Part shown: positions 10,579-22,671 of the stretch, piece by piece
Position numbering within the stretch: position 1 is the first letter of the stretch
Layout of the letters: each line of letters starts with the position of its first letter
Assembly: GCA_012845835.1 (NCBI GenBank)
Contig: JABAKD010000010.1
Location: 11,803,973-11,867,972, forward strand
Reading direction: 5' to 3'
DNA: 64,000 nucleotides
DNA from: Undaria pinnatifida
Taxonomy: Eukaryota > Sar > Phaeophyceae > Laminariales > Alariaceae
Notes under the pieces: model-generated
Databases searched by the model: none
Seen by the model: the letters and a program-made list of their open reading frames with translations, nothing else
Told to the model about the DNA's origin: nothing
Made by a program: the position numbers and the translations under genes

Positions 10579-11610
10579 TTATACGCGACGTGGAATGCAT
10601 TGGTCGGACATGATTTCCGTGATGCCAGCACGGCCAGCGGAGTCACCGACTGCGCCGCCAAGAGAGCCGCCTGGTCCACCCCTCGCTAGATCGGACGCAC
10701 TGCCAGCGCCACTATCACTACGGACTGCACCGCCACGAGAGGTACCTGAGCCAGCTCTTCCAAGTCGGGCTGTGCTGCCGGCGCCGTCCTCACGTTGGAC
10801 TGCTTCGCGGTCAGCCGTACCTGGACCGTATGTCGCGAATCCTGACATGTTGCCTTTGCCGCCATCAAGACCGACTGCTCCACCACGAGAGATACCTGGG
10901 CCATCTCGAACGCCGAATCCAGACGTGCTACCAGCGCCGCCCTCATTCGAGACGCCATTGACATTTTCTGCCCCAAAGTCAAACCTGGAGCCAGACTCCT
11001 CATTGTCATCTCCGCTCGTCTCGGGTTGGGAGCGAGAAGCGTGCTCGCCCATACTGCCCCCCGTCCCCTTTGCTTGCACTTTAGCTCTACCTTTGCCTTT
11101 CCCCTTCGCACCACCGGCGCGACAGCTACCGGCACTTGGAATGGGCACGCGAGGAGGTAGCTTGGCATGATACGTTTGCCTGTTGCCCTCCTTCTGCACC
11201 ATGTGGCTCCTGCCAAAGGCAAGATCACGAAGCTCGGCCATTTCCGCCCGCTTGTCTGTGCCCCTGGCGGGTGCGGGGTTGTCCCCATCGCTTCCCGGAG
11301 TAGGTTGACGGCCAGGCGGTCCTTCCGGGGTTCCCCCCGCGGCCCCTGTGGTGGATGGTCTCCTGTGAACAGTTTGAGCAGCCTGGTAGGCCCCGACCGA
11401 GTTGGACGCTTGCGATCTTTGTTTGCTAATCCGTGTGCGCTCGACGGATACCATGGACCGATTGAGCCTTCGCCCTATGTCGTACTTGGTCTTGTCGGGC
11501 CCGTTTGCATAGTCGATGTCCTTCCTGAGACCCTGACGCACAGGTTCCAGGAACATAGCTTCCCAGTTGGTGTCGTTGATGCCCCGTTGGCCTCGTCTGT
11601 ATTTCATGTC
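10579..11610 (-). CDS. Putative terminal exon of a multi-exon gene; Gly/Ser/Arg-rich C-terminus
   Basis: On the minus strand a pyrimidine-rich stretch ending GTTGGTGCAG precedes an open frame that starts GACATGAAATACAGACG and runs 343 codons to a stop at 10579. The first ~70 residues look like ordered protein (NWEAMFLEPVRQGLRKDIDY, KTKYDIGRRLNR). The rest is low-complexity: a lysine/glycine patch (KGKGKGRAKVQAKG) and then about four degenerate repeats of ~25 residues with the theme GPG-SRGGAV-D-GAGS. Such tails occur in nucleic-acid-binding or scaffold proteins, but no domain is recognised, so no function is assigned. The frame continues upstream of the acceptor through a C-rich stretch that looks non-coding. 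Exons further upstream probably include 14345-14464. The acceptor choice is inferred. Confidence 0.5.
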   Translation of the reverse strand, partial: DMKYRRGQRGINDTNWEAMFLEPVRQGLRKDIDYANGPDKTKYDIGRRLNRSMVSVERTRISKQRSQASNSVGAYQAAQTVHRRPSTTGAAGGTPEGPPGRQPTPGSDGDNPAPARGTDKRAEMAELRDLAFGRSHMVQKEGNRQTYHAKLPPRVPIPSAGSCRAGGAKGKGKGRAKVQAKGTGGSMGEHASRSQPETSGDDNEESGSRFDFGAENVNGVSNEGGAGSTSGFGVRDGPGISRGGAVGLDGGKGNMSGFATYGPGTADREAVQREDGAGSTARLGRAGSGTSRGGAVRSDSGAGSASDLARGGPGGSLGGAVGDSAGRAGITEIMSDQCIPRRV

Positions 11611-11639
11611 CTGCACCAACAGGGCATGTAAGAGAGCAT

Positions 11640-13900
11640 GTGGGGGAAGGAAACAGAAGGTGGGAAGGCGGCGGGGGGGGGTGGGGGGGGTGGGAGTGGG
11701 GGGTGGGGGGGTAGTGAGTTTGTGCATGGCCGTAGACGTATGACCATAGATCCTCGCATCCCTGATATGCTGGGTCGGAGGATGTCGGGTTTTAGTCATC
11801 CAGGCGGAGCGGGGGGTGAGGGGGGTGTTGGTAGGGGCAATTGTGATATAGACGCTCGCATACCTATCATGCCGGTACGCAGCACGCGTTGTTTTCGCGT
11901 CTGAGATAGAGACCGCTTGCACCAAGCGTGAAGCGCCGTAAGATTTTCAGCGAGACGCATGAAGGGCTAAGTGGACCCTTCCAAGAACCGCTCGTAAGAC
12001 AGACTTGCGCACCTTGTGCCTACTTTCTTGCTTACGGATGACAACGCCAATGCGTGGTAATTTGTTCTGGTGTGGCCACTCCAGATATGGCAATTTGTGT
12101 TACTTTGTAACTACCATAACGGTGGCGTACCATAACACCAAGTGATGCCAGCATTCCCCTTGTGCATAGTTATGGTTCTTCACGCCGCACACATGATCTA
12201 ACTCCGTGAATATCATGGTGACCGCCCGAAAAACAAAACGATACCCTGTCTTTCGAGCTCACCCAGAGATTGGTATGCTTTACAGGGTCGTTGCCAACCG
12301 ACGCCAACCTCAACATACATATGATGTTTTACAACGTCAGGACAAGCCGAGGTCAACCGTTATACTCTATATAAACCCTAACCCAAAATATATACATATA
12401 TTGAAGGGGGGGGGGGAGGGGGGGGGGGGAGGGGGGGGGGGGGGGTTGGGGTAGGGAAGGGGTTTCTGGGAAGTTGGGGAGGGGGGGTTGGAGGGAGGGG
12501 GCTTGCCACGGGATAGGTGCGTGTGAAGTACGTGGACGAAAGGTTTTAAGGTTATATGTGACGTCTGTGCGCGTTAATATATGTGCGAGTGGATGAGAGA
12601 GCTCAATATGCGGAACAGGACTTATCGCGTTGGTCTGCGCACATGATGTAATTAGACCAATATGGATGGACATAATAACAAAATAAACAAAAGCGGGATG
12701 CTGCTCCTCTACGTCGTGCTGTGATGGACTTGATTTTCGGTGTCGTGTTGTCAACCGCATAGAAATCAAACGATGAGGGAGGAGGGGACGATCGGCTGCC
12801 GATGAAACCATGTTCGGGGGCATAGGGAAGGCAAATGGGGGGGGGGGGTGTTGGTGGGGTAGTTAAAGACGATAACTATGTGATCATAAAACATAGACAT
12901 AAATTTAATCGCACACTGTTCGGGATTTGCATGCCAGGGACGTGAAAATCAGTCCCTCGCAGTGTCTATATGATACTCGTTAATTTTCCAGAGGAGTACA
13001 GTGGAAGTGGCCGATCATGCACAACTGTATCTCGAACGGAAGTCTATTCGGCCCAGGATCGATTTCATGATCATAATTATAACAAGTCACGGAGCAGGCT
13101 AATCGTTTTGTTCGTTTCGAACCCGGTTTCGAAATGTACGTCCGGTGGAGCATGCAAATGGGGCGATCTCACCACATTAACATCTGAAATAGACCACAGT
13201 TCATTGCGACGACAGAGGACATGTGTACCAACCCACGGAGAAAATGCCTTCGATTGTGTTGATAAACCTTGGATTGGATGATGAACCCATGATTGTGGGC
13301 TTGAGTATAGGCCCATCAACGGGGAACGCTGAGCAAGCAGTTATGGATGTTGGAACGAATCGTGTAGCGGGATCCTAACCTACACGTGGGCCAGTGGGCG
13401 GGGGAGATAAAGCGTGTTGATAGTCGTTGAGGAGGGAACCCTACGTAGGCGTGAGCACGAGGGGGGGGCGGCGGAAGGTGTGTTCAATAATCGAACATGC
13501 TTGTAGGATATGAACCCATAGGCCGTCACTGGAATAGAAGAGGTCAATCTCAAGGGGCGAACACCGTTTGCGCCGACCGCGAAGCACTTCGGGGAGTTAA
13601 TTGAGGTACACGAAAATGGTGTCGATGGTGGAAAGGGCCATTGCGTGTAAGTCCCCTAATCTGAATTACAGCGTCAAAGGACACTTCCTCACCCTCTGGG
13701 GGGCGTTGGAGGGGGGGGGGGGCGTACGGGGTCGTACCGTTTATGGGCGCCGTGGTAAATAAACAAATGAGATAAGAATCGCATTTGGAGAAGTAACTCC
13801 TTCCAGAAACAACACGAGAAAAGTAAACATTTGATCGATTAAGGCGCCCTTTCAATAAAACAATAAAATATCAAAAGTTATTATATCCGCTTAATGTTTC
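11640..13900. other. Probable introns and weak exon candidates on the minus strand
   Basis: This lies between the putative last exon and exon candidates near 14 kb. It holds G-rich tracts (11669-11715, 12405-12450 and 12837-12848). On the minus strand two stretches could be exons: near 13540-13600, where the frame reads LPEVLRGRRKRCSPLEIDLF, and near 13175-13250, ending at a GTGAGA donor. Neither could be fixed at both ends. Confidence 0.3.
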
Positions 13901-14344
13901 ACCGTCTGCGGCCGCCACGTAATTCCTAGGTTAAGCGGGAGATATTATCGGTAAATACATTGCGCCAGGCACGAAATGGGGGTAAAACAACGCCATACGA
14001 CCGTTCGCTGATAAACACTTGCAGTCGGGGTAGGGGGCTGGGGGGTTGGTGTGGGTATTCATTAGTTTTAGTGAAACGACATATATATACGGGGTGTGGG
14101 TCTACCTGTGCGTGTGTGTGGGGGGGGGGGTTAAATATTTTGGCTACAAATACTTCGATGTTCGTTGAAGACAACAATCGAGTTTGTCTAGCGGTGTGTT
14201 GAGCGAGTATGTGTCGCGGTGTGTTGAGCTGTCGGTGGCGTTGGTAAAGGAAGGCACACCGAAAATGATGAACACGTAGGAGTTGGTGCAGTTTACGTCG
14301 AGTTTTTGTCAAAGGGCAAGATGACCTTACGGTACAACACTCAC

Positions 14345-14464
14345 GTCGAGGTTGCCTGTCGCCAGTGTCTTGAACATGAGCACCTTCTCGCAATCCAGGA
14401 ACGGGAGGGGCATCGTGTAGCCAAGGTGTTGCTGGACGTACTCGTCAGCCTCTCGCTCAGCCGT
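14345..14464 (-). CDS. Predicted internal exon (40 codons, phase 0)
   Basis: On the minus strand the segment is preceded by CTCAGCAATTCACAG (acceptor-like) and followed by GTGAGTG (strong donor). It is exactly 120 nt and open in one frame, encoding TAEREADEYVQQHLGYTMP and then a hydrophobic stretch ending TLATGNLD. The amino-acid composition is that of a globular protein. It probably belongs with the exon at 14914-14948, whose phase fits, and possibly the terminal exon at 10579-11610. The gene is not recognised. Confidence 0.5.
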
Positions 14465-14913
14465 CTGTGAATTGCTGAGAGGTCAATAATAGGGAAGAGG
14501 CGGAGAGAGAAAACTTTACATATAACACATCACCAATCGCTTTTGGGATCACCTCAACCCAACCCAGGGAAAGGAAAAAGTGGACCAAACAAAGCTTAAG
14601 TTAAGTTAACGAAAAGGGAGGGATCCGTGATCACGTACCATTACCAGACCCTAATATTTGACAGTCCTATGAACATGCTAACACAAGCAAACCAATAATC
14701 ACCAGAAGACATAGACCTAAAGATGGTTCGCGGTAGGTGGACGCTGAACGAGGTAGACGCTAGTGCATACCCATATCGGGTTGTATACCACTTCTTGGGA
14801 AGTCCGGGGCCTTATTTTGCCGTGCTGCGACATGAAGACTTTCTGGAATTATACGGGCGTGATTAATAAGTGGTTTAAGTTGGGCAGCGGACGTAGTGTC
14901 GGGGCCGACTCAC

Positions 14914-14948
14914 CCAAGAGAAGAAAGACGCCCGGGCGTATTGGTCCT
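14914..14948 (-). CDS. Predicted 35-nt mini-exon
   Basis: On the minus strand ATATGGATTAG precedes, and GTGAGTCGG follows, a 35-nt segment that reads DQYARASFFSW after a two-base partial codon. It ends in phase 0, matching the phase-0 start of the exon at 14345-14464, and the ~450-nt intron between them has good ends. Mini-exons are easily over-called, so confidence is modest. Confidence 0.35.
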
Positions 14949-15029
14949 CTAATCCATATATGCCTATTAACATACCGCTTTGCGTACAGAACGAACGGAA
15001 ATTGTACTATGTATCGCATAATACGTTAC

Positions 15030-15165
15030 CTTCCTCTTGGCGTTGTTCTTTTTCAAGCAGCGTTTTGGTGGAGCAGGCTTGCTGCCGCCTTCCTTACGGC
15101 TGTCGCGTCGTTCGGCCGGGTTTTTCGTCGGCTCTTGCGAGTCAGAGCACCAACAGAGGAGAACA
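15030..15165 (-). CDS. Candidate upstream exon, Lys/Arg-rich
   Basis: On the minus strand the frame reads EPTKNPAERRDSRKEGG and then PKRCLKKNNAKRK, ending at a GTAACG donor (exon end 15030). The composition suggests a nuclear localisation signal. The 5' boundary is not determined and the phase does not join directly to the mini-exon at 14914-14948, so another exon or a different donor would be needed. It may belong to the same unrecognised gene. Confidence 0.3.
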
Positions 15166-15169
15166 TGTG

Positions 15170-16100
15170 AAAAGTCTATAAGAGTTTGCCCAAGGGTGAA
15201 CAAGTGGCTCGTGACGGAGTGGCCTCTCTTAACCCACACCGCTCTTAACACACACCGCTGCGCAACTACGAACTTAAGGCTAGCCAAGCAAGCATGACGA
15301 AACAAAAAACACACTCTGAAGATAATCGGTTTTGTAAGCGGATCAGGTAAAATACAGCCCAAACGAAACCCGTGCGAGTTGAATCACCACACGTGGCAAC
15401 ATTACCATATACAGAAGACACGTATTTCAACCATAGACGTAGTGTATCGTATGGTGGTGTGTTGATGCGTTTGTTCGCGAAGCCATACCGGTAGCTGCGA
15501 TAGGTGAAGATGCAGCATGTTGTTCGGAGGCTCTGCACTTGAAGAACTCCATGCTAAATTGAAGATAAACTGAAATTGCAACCCGATGGACGAACCTATG
15601 ATGAAGGCATTCGCAAGACGCTGCGTTTTAAAAAAACAATGACATCCCAACGATTAAGGGAAATGAAGCCCCGTCATCGACGGAAAAAAGTAGAAAAAAT
15701 ATTCTACGCCTTTCGTAGCACGACTCGAAAAAGGGAGCGCGGCAGATCATGGTTCCCAGGGCGTAGGTTATAAGGAAGAGTACAGTCGCCATACATTAAG
15801 CACCCTCTATTTTTGTACTGGTATTCGACCAAATTTAGTATCCCATGAATAGAGGGTTATGTGCTAACCTAGGGGCGTGCAAGTGGTGAAAAACAAATGC
15901 AGGAACCGAGTGTATGATTATTAACAGGTCAACACTATTTCTAAAAAAAGGAAGACACTACAACAACTGTACGACGCTGAGAACGGAGATCGGACGAGAC
16001 AGCAGGAAAAAACTCGTACGAAACCGTAATGCTTATCACCTGCGGTGAGTGTTTTAGTTTTCTCAGCGTAGTTATGGACCAGCAGCTGACACGCCGCGAT
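15170..16100. other. Intergenic stretch, nothing recognised
   Basis: No coding region with family resemblance, tRNA, or obvious repeat was found. Open frames on the plus strand (near 15576-15773) are short, basic and without a recognisable start context. Confidence 0.4.
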
Positions 16101-16104
16101 CGAT

Positions 16105-16500
16105 CACCCCCCCGCCCCCCCCCCCTTCCCCCCCCCCCCCCCCCTCCCGCCGCCCCTCCCTCCCCCCCTCCCCCCCCCCCCCCCCCCCCCCTCCCGCCGC
16201 CCCTCCCTCCCCCCCTCCCCCCCCCGCCGCCCCTCCCTCCCCCCCCCCCCCCCTCCCCCCCCCCCCCTCCCTCCCCCCCCCCCTCCCTCCCCCCCCCCCC
16301 CTTCCCCCCAACTCCCCCCACCCGCATCCCCCCTTCCCCTCCCAACTCCCCCCACCCGCCCTCCCTCCTCCCCCCCCCGCCCGTCCACCCATACCCCTAC
16401 CCCTAACGCCCACCACGCGCCCCCTAACCCCCCCGCCATCCCCCTGTTTCCCGAAGCCCCTACCGCCCCCAACTACCCCCCCCCCCCCCTCCCCCCCTCC
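16105..16500. repeat. ~400-nt pyrimidine (poly-C) tract
   Basis: The plus strand is almost wholly C with scattered T, G and A, and repeats blocks of type CCCGCCGCCCCTCCCTCC. The minus strand is correspondingly G-rich with many runs of three or more G, so G-quadruplex and, on the C strand, i-motif formation are likely in principle. The long open frames across it (poly-Pro, poly-Gly) are artefacts. Similar shorter tracts occur at 12405-12450, 20527-20698 and 31550-31570. Confidence 0.9.
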
Positions 16501-17076
16501 GTAATCCCATTCCAGGAGCATGCTTACGTGCCCCTGCTGCATATACTTATTAGGGCCATATTTGCCGATCTTCTCCATTCAACGCAATTGGACGTCACCA
16601 CATTATGGGCCTTGTTATGGAATCCAACGCATTTTCTTCATTTTTCATTTAGAAATGAAATTCCATTGCATGGGAAGGCGTTTGTTCGAAGGATGTACAG
16701 CAGATGAATACCTATTGTTGTGTATGTAGTGCGATAAAACAAGTACACAGCAGTGGCCTGCAAATAATCGCGGCAGATGACACCACTAAAATTGAATTTG
16801 ACTAATAGTCCAAGAACATCATGTGATACCCGAAGCAGTATATCGGAACACTTTACACTGCGCGTGCGACATGTATATAAACCTTCTGCTGTACAACAGC
16901 GGTAGCACGGTGATATCGCTACGAAAGCGGACGCTGGCCAGGTTTACCCCCCTGTTAATAGTAATGAATGGATACCGCATACGCACGTATCATACACACT
17001 GCTGTAGGAAGCTGGATTCAGCATGCACTCGCAGGCTTTGCTCAAAAGTGCACTACCTCAACGCCAGCAGTATCTA

Positions 17077-18094
17077 AGCAGGGTTCACGCACAGGTTTGA
17101 CGGATCTGCACACCGAAAACATACATGATGATTGATGTATGATACTCGTATCATACACACCTGCAACGAGGCGTGTTCACGAGCACCACACCGCCGTGGC
17201 AATAAGATGGATCTATGCTCGTACATACATACTTGTGTCGTACTTGTATTCGTGGATCCAAAAGATTACCGCCCGCCTTGGAAATAGGGTCTGCAGGTCT
17301 CGATGATGAAGCCCCCGCACTCGGGTTAGAAACTACCGCCCGGGAGGGTAAATCGACCTTGCCATTCCGAGATCTCGACCTCTCGACGAGCTCTAAGGCA
17401 ATGCTGGACGAAGGAGAGGCAGCGCTGAGGTCAAGCAATTGCTGTGCGGCCTCGCGCTGTCTCTCCACACTCCAACGCCCTGGACGCGCACTATTGCCCC
17501 TGAGCAGCCTCGTAGCACGAGCGGGGCTTTCGGCGGGGTTGCTCTCCGAAGCTAGTGATGCGAGGGGTGGTCCCCCTGAAGCAGCAGCGGCAGTCTGCTG
17601 TGGCCGCCGCGAAGAAGGCTCGCTGCCCGTCCGCGTGACCGATCCACCTCGAGACACAGGCGCCCTCACGCGGCTGTCGCCGCGATGCTGACAAGTCCTC
17701 TTGGAGGCACGGACAGCACGGGCAGCGGACCCACTCGCAGCTTTCGCCGGTGGTACGTTGCAACTGTTGCTTGAGGTCGTATACTCGAGAGGTCGAGATC
17801 TCGGAATGACAAGGTCGATTTACCCTCGCGGGCGGTAGTTTCTAACCCGAGTGCGGGGGCTTCATCATCGAGACCTGCAGACCCTATTTCCAAGGCGGGC
17901 GGTAATCTTTTGGATCCACGAATACACGTACGACACAAGTATGTATGTACGAGCATAGATCCATCGTATTGCCACGGCGGTGTAGTGCTCGTGGACACGC
18001 CTCGTTGCGGGTGTGTATGATACGAGTATTATACATCGATCATCATGTATGTTTTCGGTGTGTAGATCCGTCAAACCTGTGCGTGAACTCTGCT
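17077..18094. mobile_element. 1.02-kb element with ~310-bp terminal inverted repeats
   Basis: The left arm (17077-17386) and the inverted right arm (17785-18094) agree over about 310 bp with roughly ten differences by eye. The outer ends start AGCAGRGTTCACGCACAGG and are flanked by TA on both sides. The ~400-bp spacer holds an open, Ala/Ser/Arg-rich minus-strand frame running into the arm (near 17151-17669), perhaps a captured gene piece. Long arms suggest a Mutator-like or mariner-like non-autonomous element. A TA flank favours Tc1/mariner, but the class is not certain. A transcript would form a very long hairpin. Confidence 0.7.
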
Positions 18095-18099
18095 TAATA

Positions 18100-20520
18100 G
18101 ATCATACCATAACTTACCCCGGCTGTGGCGGTTCAAAACAAAAAATGGCGGTCGCAAGCCCATATTTGCCGCCACAGCTCGATTCGCGACAAAGAAGCGA
18201 AACTACCGAGAACACAGAGTATAGTTTAAGACGCCGATGGTAGCTGCATCGCCGTCACGGCAGACCTATGTATTATTCCGATCGGATTTTTTTTTGACAA
18301 TACGCAGCACGTGATTTCTTCCCGATTGGAGCCAAATTCGTATGTTTCCACCAAATCGAATCGAATTCAATTCGATTTATGGAAAATGAGTGTTTTCGAT
18401 TAAAAAAAGTCCTTCGTTAAGGGGCCTCTTCGGCATTTTGAAAAATAGTTTCATGCGGCAAGATTGAAAGCATACTCCGAAGAAGTACTTTTAGAGTTGT
18501 GGAAACCCCTGTTTGATTACACCGCAGGCACAAAGAGCCTCCTATTCGGTGGTGGCGTCCTGTACAATACCTCAACAACGGCGGAAGCATGGAAGCCCAA
18601 ACAGGTATGGTAGGAACCACAGCAACATGACATCGGCATTGCCTAGCGTAGGTACTCCTTGCGTTTGTTTTTAGGATGTTATGTTGAAAATTGGCGACGA
18701 CACATCGCCGAGGGCCTCGTTCCAAGCCCCTTCCGACCTGGCCTCGACCACGAGAACCACGCTAGTGCATTTCACAGATCTTGCCTTGCCGACAATTGAA
18801 CATACACGGTGTCCGCGTTGACCTCCTAGAGGTGTAGGTAGCGCTCGAACTGCGAGGGAGGTGCCCTGCGTATATGTTTGCATCGTGATATGTCCGGGTT
18901 GCAAGGTGTTGTTTTGGGTGCTGGTATGTGAGGGGTATGGTATCCATACTCTGCTGCGTGCGTTGAGCATGCCACTAACGGTCCCACGAGAGGTGCAGAT
19001 GCGTTTCGCTAGTACTGCGTGGCCATTTCGTCGAAATCTGGGTGAAGCCAGTGACAGTTGCGCGAGAAACGAGCTTTTTCCCGAATTCGACCAGGTTTGC
19101 TTAGACATGAGGAGTTCCAACTGTGAAGCAGGCATTTTTGCGCGGAAACTATGTGTCGGTTCAAACTTTTCTAAAGAGATATCCCTTCAACGCCACCCAT
19201 GGCGGATGCATGCCATCTGACTTTTTTTCGCCCCCTACTCGTGCCACCTGGCCACGAACCGCCCTGCTGCTTCGAGGACCCCCGGAAGACCCCCCTTTAC
19301 TGTCTGATCGCGCGGATCTTTCGGGGGGGTCAATATGTTGACGTTTGAAACAAATACAAGGTCATCGGCTGGTAATAGGCATTTGTGTCGGTTCTTCAGT
19401 CTCCTGCCTGGTCCCGGGTTCTCCCTACTGGACAGGGTCGCGAAAATCACCCTGCCTACTGGGCGATCGCCCCTCGTTTGGCCGTCGGGGTGGTTGCCCT
19501 CGCGAAGAAAAGCTATATACGGATAGCCGTTTTGACGCTCTCGCATTTTGTATTCGTGAGGGCCTCGGCGTACGAGAGGGTGGCGTGGTCGGAACGTTGT
19601 CGGCCTTTGGTAGCCTATGAGTCGGAGAAGGACGTGGTGGTGCGCAGTTCGGAGCTCGGCGAAGTGGTTCACGCTGAGGGGCCGCGTCAAAAAACCCGCA
19701 CGGCATGGTCTCAAATCACCTCGCTCGGCCGTCAGCATGCAAACTTTTATCACACTTCAGAATGAAGAAGTTGCCGTGTATACCATACATTGTGTTGGGA
19801 ACTCGCGCTGGTGGGAGATTTGGTACACTCTCCAGCTACTTTGCTGTATGCGGTGGTGGACAAGGATGCGTGCGAATAGTACACAAGAAATGGGTCTTTT
19901 GGGACGCGTCAAGGTGGCTTTTGAACTTAGTGTACTATTTTTAGTGCAGAGGGTGGTCAGCCAAGGGGCAGAACCGCAGCCTCCTATATACCTGGTAGCA
20001 CCTTTGCTGGTGGACGGCATAAAAATATATTTCGAACAATGTGAGTCCCCTAAGATTTATGAACGACGCGGGTCTCGGGCTTCGCTCGGCTCAAAAAGTC
20101 CCTACACGCACTTGAACCCTCCAAACTCACCGTCGGTTGTACACTTTGGAAGCGGTGGGTTTTCAGGTTTCAGCGAGACAACTTAACAGATTGAGACACA
20201 GTGGAAGAAGTGAACATAAATGCCACTGGTTCGAGTTTTTGTTATGGGGCTGGTACGATACTTTTTACAGCAGTGCTGGATCCTGCAACGAGTGAGTGTT
20301 GAAAAGAGATTGGTACCTGCTACAGAAGTAGCATTTCGCCATTGTGTACACATGCAGCGCGCTGATACACAAACTAAACGCCAATACATAAGGTATGATA
20401 GTGAGTTTTGAAATGATCGGTTTGTTTGTACGCTTTGAAATTCAAAATCTTTGCTTTTTTCAAGCTCGCTTGTACTGCTCAATTCGACTTACCGAACACG
20501 TGCGCCCACATCCCGCAATC
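18100..20520. other. Intergenic region without recognised genes
   Basis: Short open frames exist on both strands (longest near 19235-19753, minus, and 19617-20186, plus), but neither has a recognisable domain, splice context or biased composition. A self-complementary AATCGAATCGAATTCAATTC stretch lies near 18355-18376. Confidence 0.4.
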
Positions 20521-20526
20521 CGCTGC

Positions 20527-20698
20527 CCATCACCCCCCCCCCTCGCCCCCCCCTCCCCCCCCTCCTCCTCCCTCCCCCCCTCCCCCCTTCTCCTTGACCC
20601 TCTCCTCCTCCTCCCCCCCCCCGCCCTCGCCCCCCCCCCCCCCCCCCCCCATCCCTTCCCCTTGACCCTCTCCTCCTCCCCCCCCCCCCCCCCCCCCT
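20527..20698. repeat. C-rich low-complexity tract
   Basis: Poly-C interrupted by CTCCTCCTCC motifs and a repeated CTTGACCCTCTCCTCC segment (near 20592 and 20660). This is pure composition, with no gene. Confidence 0.85.
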
Positions 20699-20699
20699 C

Positions 20700-22155
20700 T
20701 CTTCGCTGCCTTTTTTGTACAGTCGGCCCCAGGTATAGAATATCGTAAGGCAACTGCTGAGGGTGGACCCAGAGGAGCGAACGACGACAACTGGTGCGCT
20801 TTACCACCCCTAGCTCCTCATGAAGGGCCAAGCATGGCTGATCGCGACCTCAAATTGGGCCTAGAAAAGCTCATAATCCTCAACGCCAGGAGAAAACTGC
20901 GAGCTGCGATCCAGTCGGTGAGAAGCGGAGTCGTCCGTATTGAAATAGGTGTCCTCATTGAGATTTTGGGCATCTTGGGAAATTGAACTTGTTTTTCAAA
21001 GCCGGGTATTGCAAGATTGGGGGACAGGTAGAAAGGGCCGCAACGTGATGACTCTGCTCGCCGCCAACGATGAGCGTTGCCTACGGTATGTATGTACAAA
21101 GTGCAAGGCGCTTCGTTCCGCGGGCGGCATTCACCGCCCGCTACGCTCGCTCAGGAATAAAAGTACAGCAAAAATTATGTGAAGCAGACAGAGCCCACGA
21201 TTGATTGTAGGTGCAAACTGGCGACGTGAAAATACCAAGAGTCACGCCGCCATGCTCCAGGGAAACAGCCCGGACGCCACATTCTTGAGTATGCCGTATG
21301 CACCTGGTACATTGCGTTATGTACTTGTGATGTTTGTGCCTGTCTCGAAGTTTGTGACCACAGCGCTTGTGTCTCTCTCTAGGATGACAAACCGGCACGG
21401 ACACTGGGTGTGCTGGACATCGATGGGTGGAAAAGCAGCACATACACACTGTAGCGTGGAAAATGTGGTTGAAGTGGCAGTAAAGAGGCGGCTGTTGGGG
21501 GGTCACGTCAGTCACACCTGATGTTTCGTACTAAAAATATATCAAGTTCGTCTAGACGGCGGTCCGTCACAGGGCTGGCTGAGTGTCAGCGGTACTTGAA
21601 AAAAATCAAAATTTGTTGTTAGTGGCTTTATTACGCGTTATTCTAATAACGACAACAACAAAAAGGAAAAAGGACACCAAAAATACTCGTACTCGTACGT
21701 GCATGGTGGCTCTTGGCGAAACACTTGTTCTTGTCTTCTGGCTTGCGTTGTCGCACTCTGCTGTCCGGTCGGCACGAACGTACTGCTGTATGTACTTTGC
21801 TGCCCTGTGCAGGGTCGATTACAGACTGTTCTGTGCTTGCGGTACGTAGATACCGTGATTGTCGGATAATGGTTTGTGATTTCGTTGCGCGGTGTACCCA
21901 GAAAATGTAGGTTAAAAATAAGGGGGCGGGGGGGGAGGAAAAAGAGGAAAACACAACAGATCGGTCCGAAAAAAAATATTTTCCCTTCGGCAATTAAGAG
22001 CTGAGAGTAGGCTAAGAGGCCAGGGAACTGTCGTGGGCGACCTCCAGTGCACCGACATTAGAGTAAGTGAGGGTATGATGTTAATGGCCAACTTTATTTC
22101 AGGATGCGATGCTTTTGCCGGTGTCTTTCGCAGCATAAGTCCAGATTACTGCAGC
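20700..22155. other. Intergenic region without recognised genes
   Basis: No family resemblance, tRNA or clear repeat was found. Open frames near 21141-21521 on both strands overlap each other and are not supported by splice or start context. Confidence 0.4.
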
Positions 22156-22157
22156 AA

Positions 22158-22410
22158 TATATGCACATGTAAAATATCTTCGCTGCTCTCCGGCGGCCGA
22201 GAGTTTTCTTCTCGCACTTTGGGCCGCGGGGCAAGCTAGCCTGCCATGGGTACATTATGAAGCATGTCTGGATCTCGGCCGAGCTCCGTGGCGGCCCTCG
22301 GCGCATTAAACATCGCTTAGCTGGCTCTATTTAGCAAGGGATTGCGTTCCGCCTCCCTGAGACGAGCAGGTCACTTGAAACACCCCAAATTGTTGTTCAA
22401 ATTTTGATAT
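22158..22410. repeat. Dispersed repeat R4, copy 1
   Basis: Matches 25776-26046 over about 250 bp, from ACATGTAAAA through CTCTCCGGCGGCCGAG, GGGGCAAGCTAGCCTGCCAT and CGCTTAGCTGGCTCTATTT to CAAATTTTGATATTT. Identity is high by eye, so the copies are young or conserved. No coding frame is shared. Confidence 0.75.
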
Positions 22411-22671
22411 TTAACAGTTGCGGAAAACTTTTTTTTCCAGAATGAACATGAATTACCAGAATCAGAGGAAAAATCGCGTTTCGTTCTGGGTTTCGCCCCC
22501 AAATCCAGAACCAGGAGATTTTTTTAGGCTCTCGTTCTGGAAACTCAAGTTTCGGTTCAAAACCAGAATGAACCGGGCCCAAAACGTGGTGTGTCAGTGT
22601 TTTAGTGTGGAGAGCGCGCTGATGTGAATTACCCACACCACGTGCCTACTACGGCAGTACCTGTACCTGGA

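Noticed and set aside
16029-16578. Long poly-Pro (plus) and poly-Gly (minus) open frames
   Set aside because: They follow solely from the C/G tract; no start context, splice signal or domain.
19235-19753. A protein-coding gene on the minus strand
   Set aside because: Overlapping open frames on both strands, no domain, and no splice or start support.
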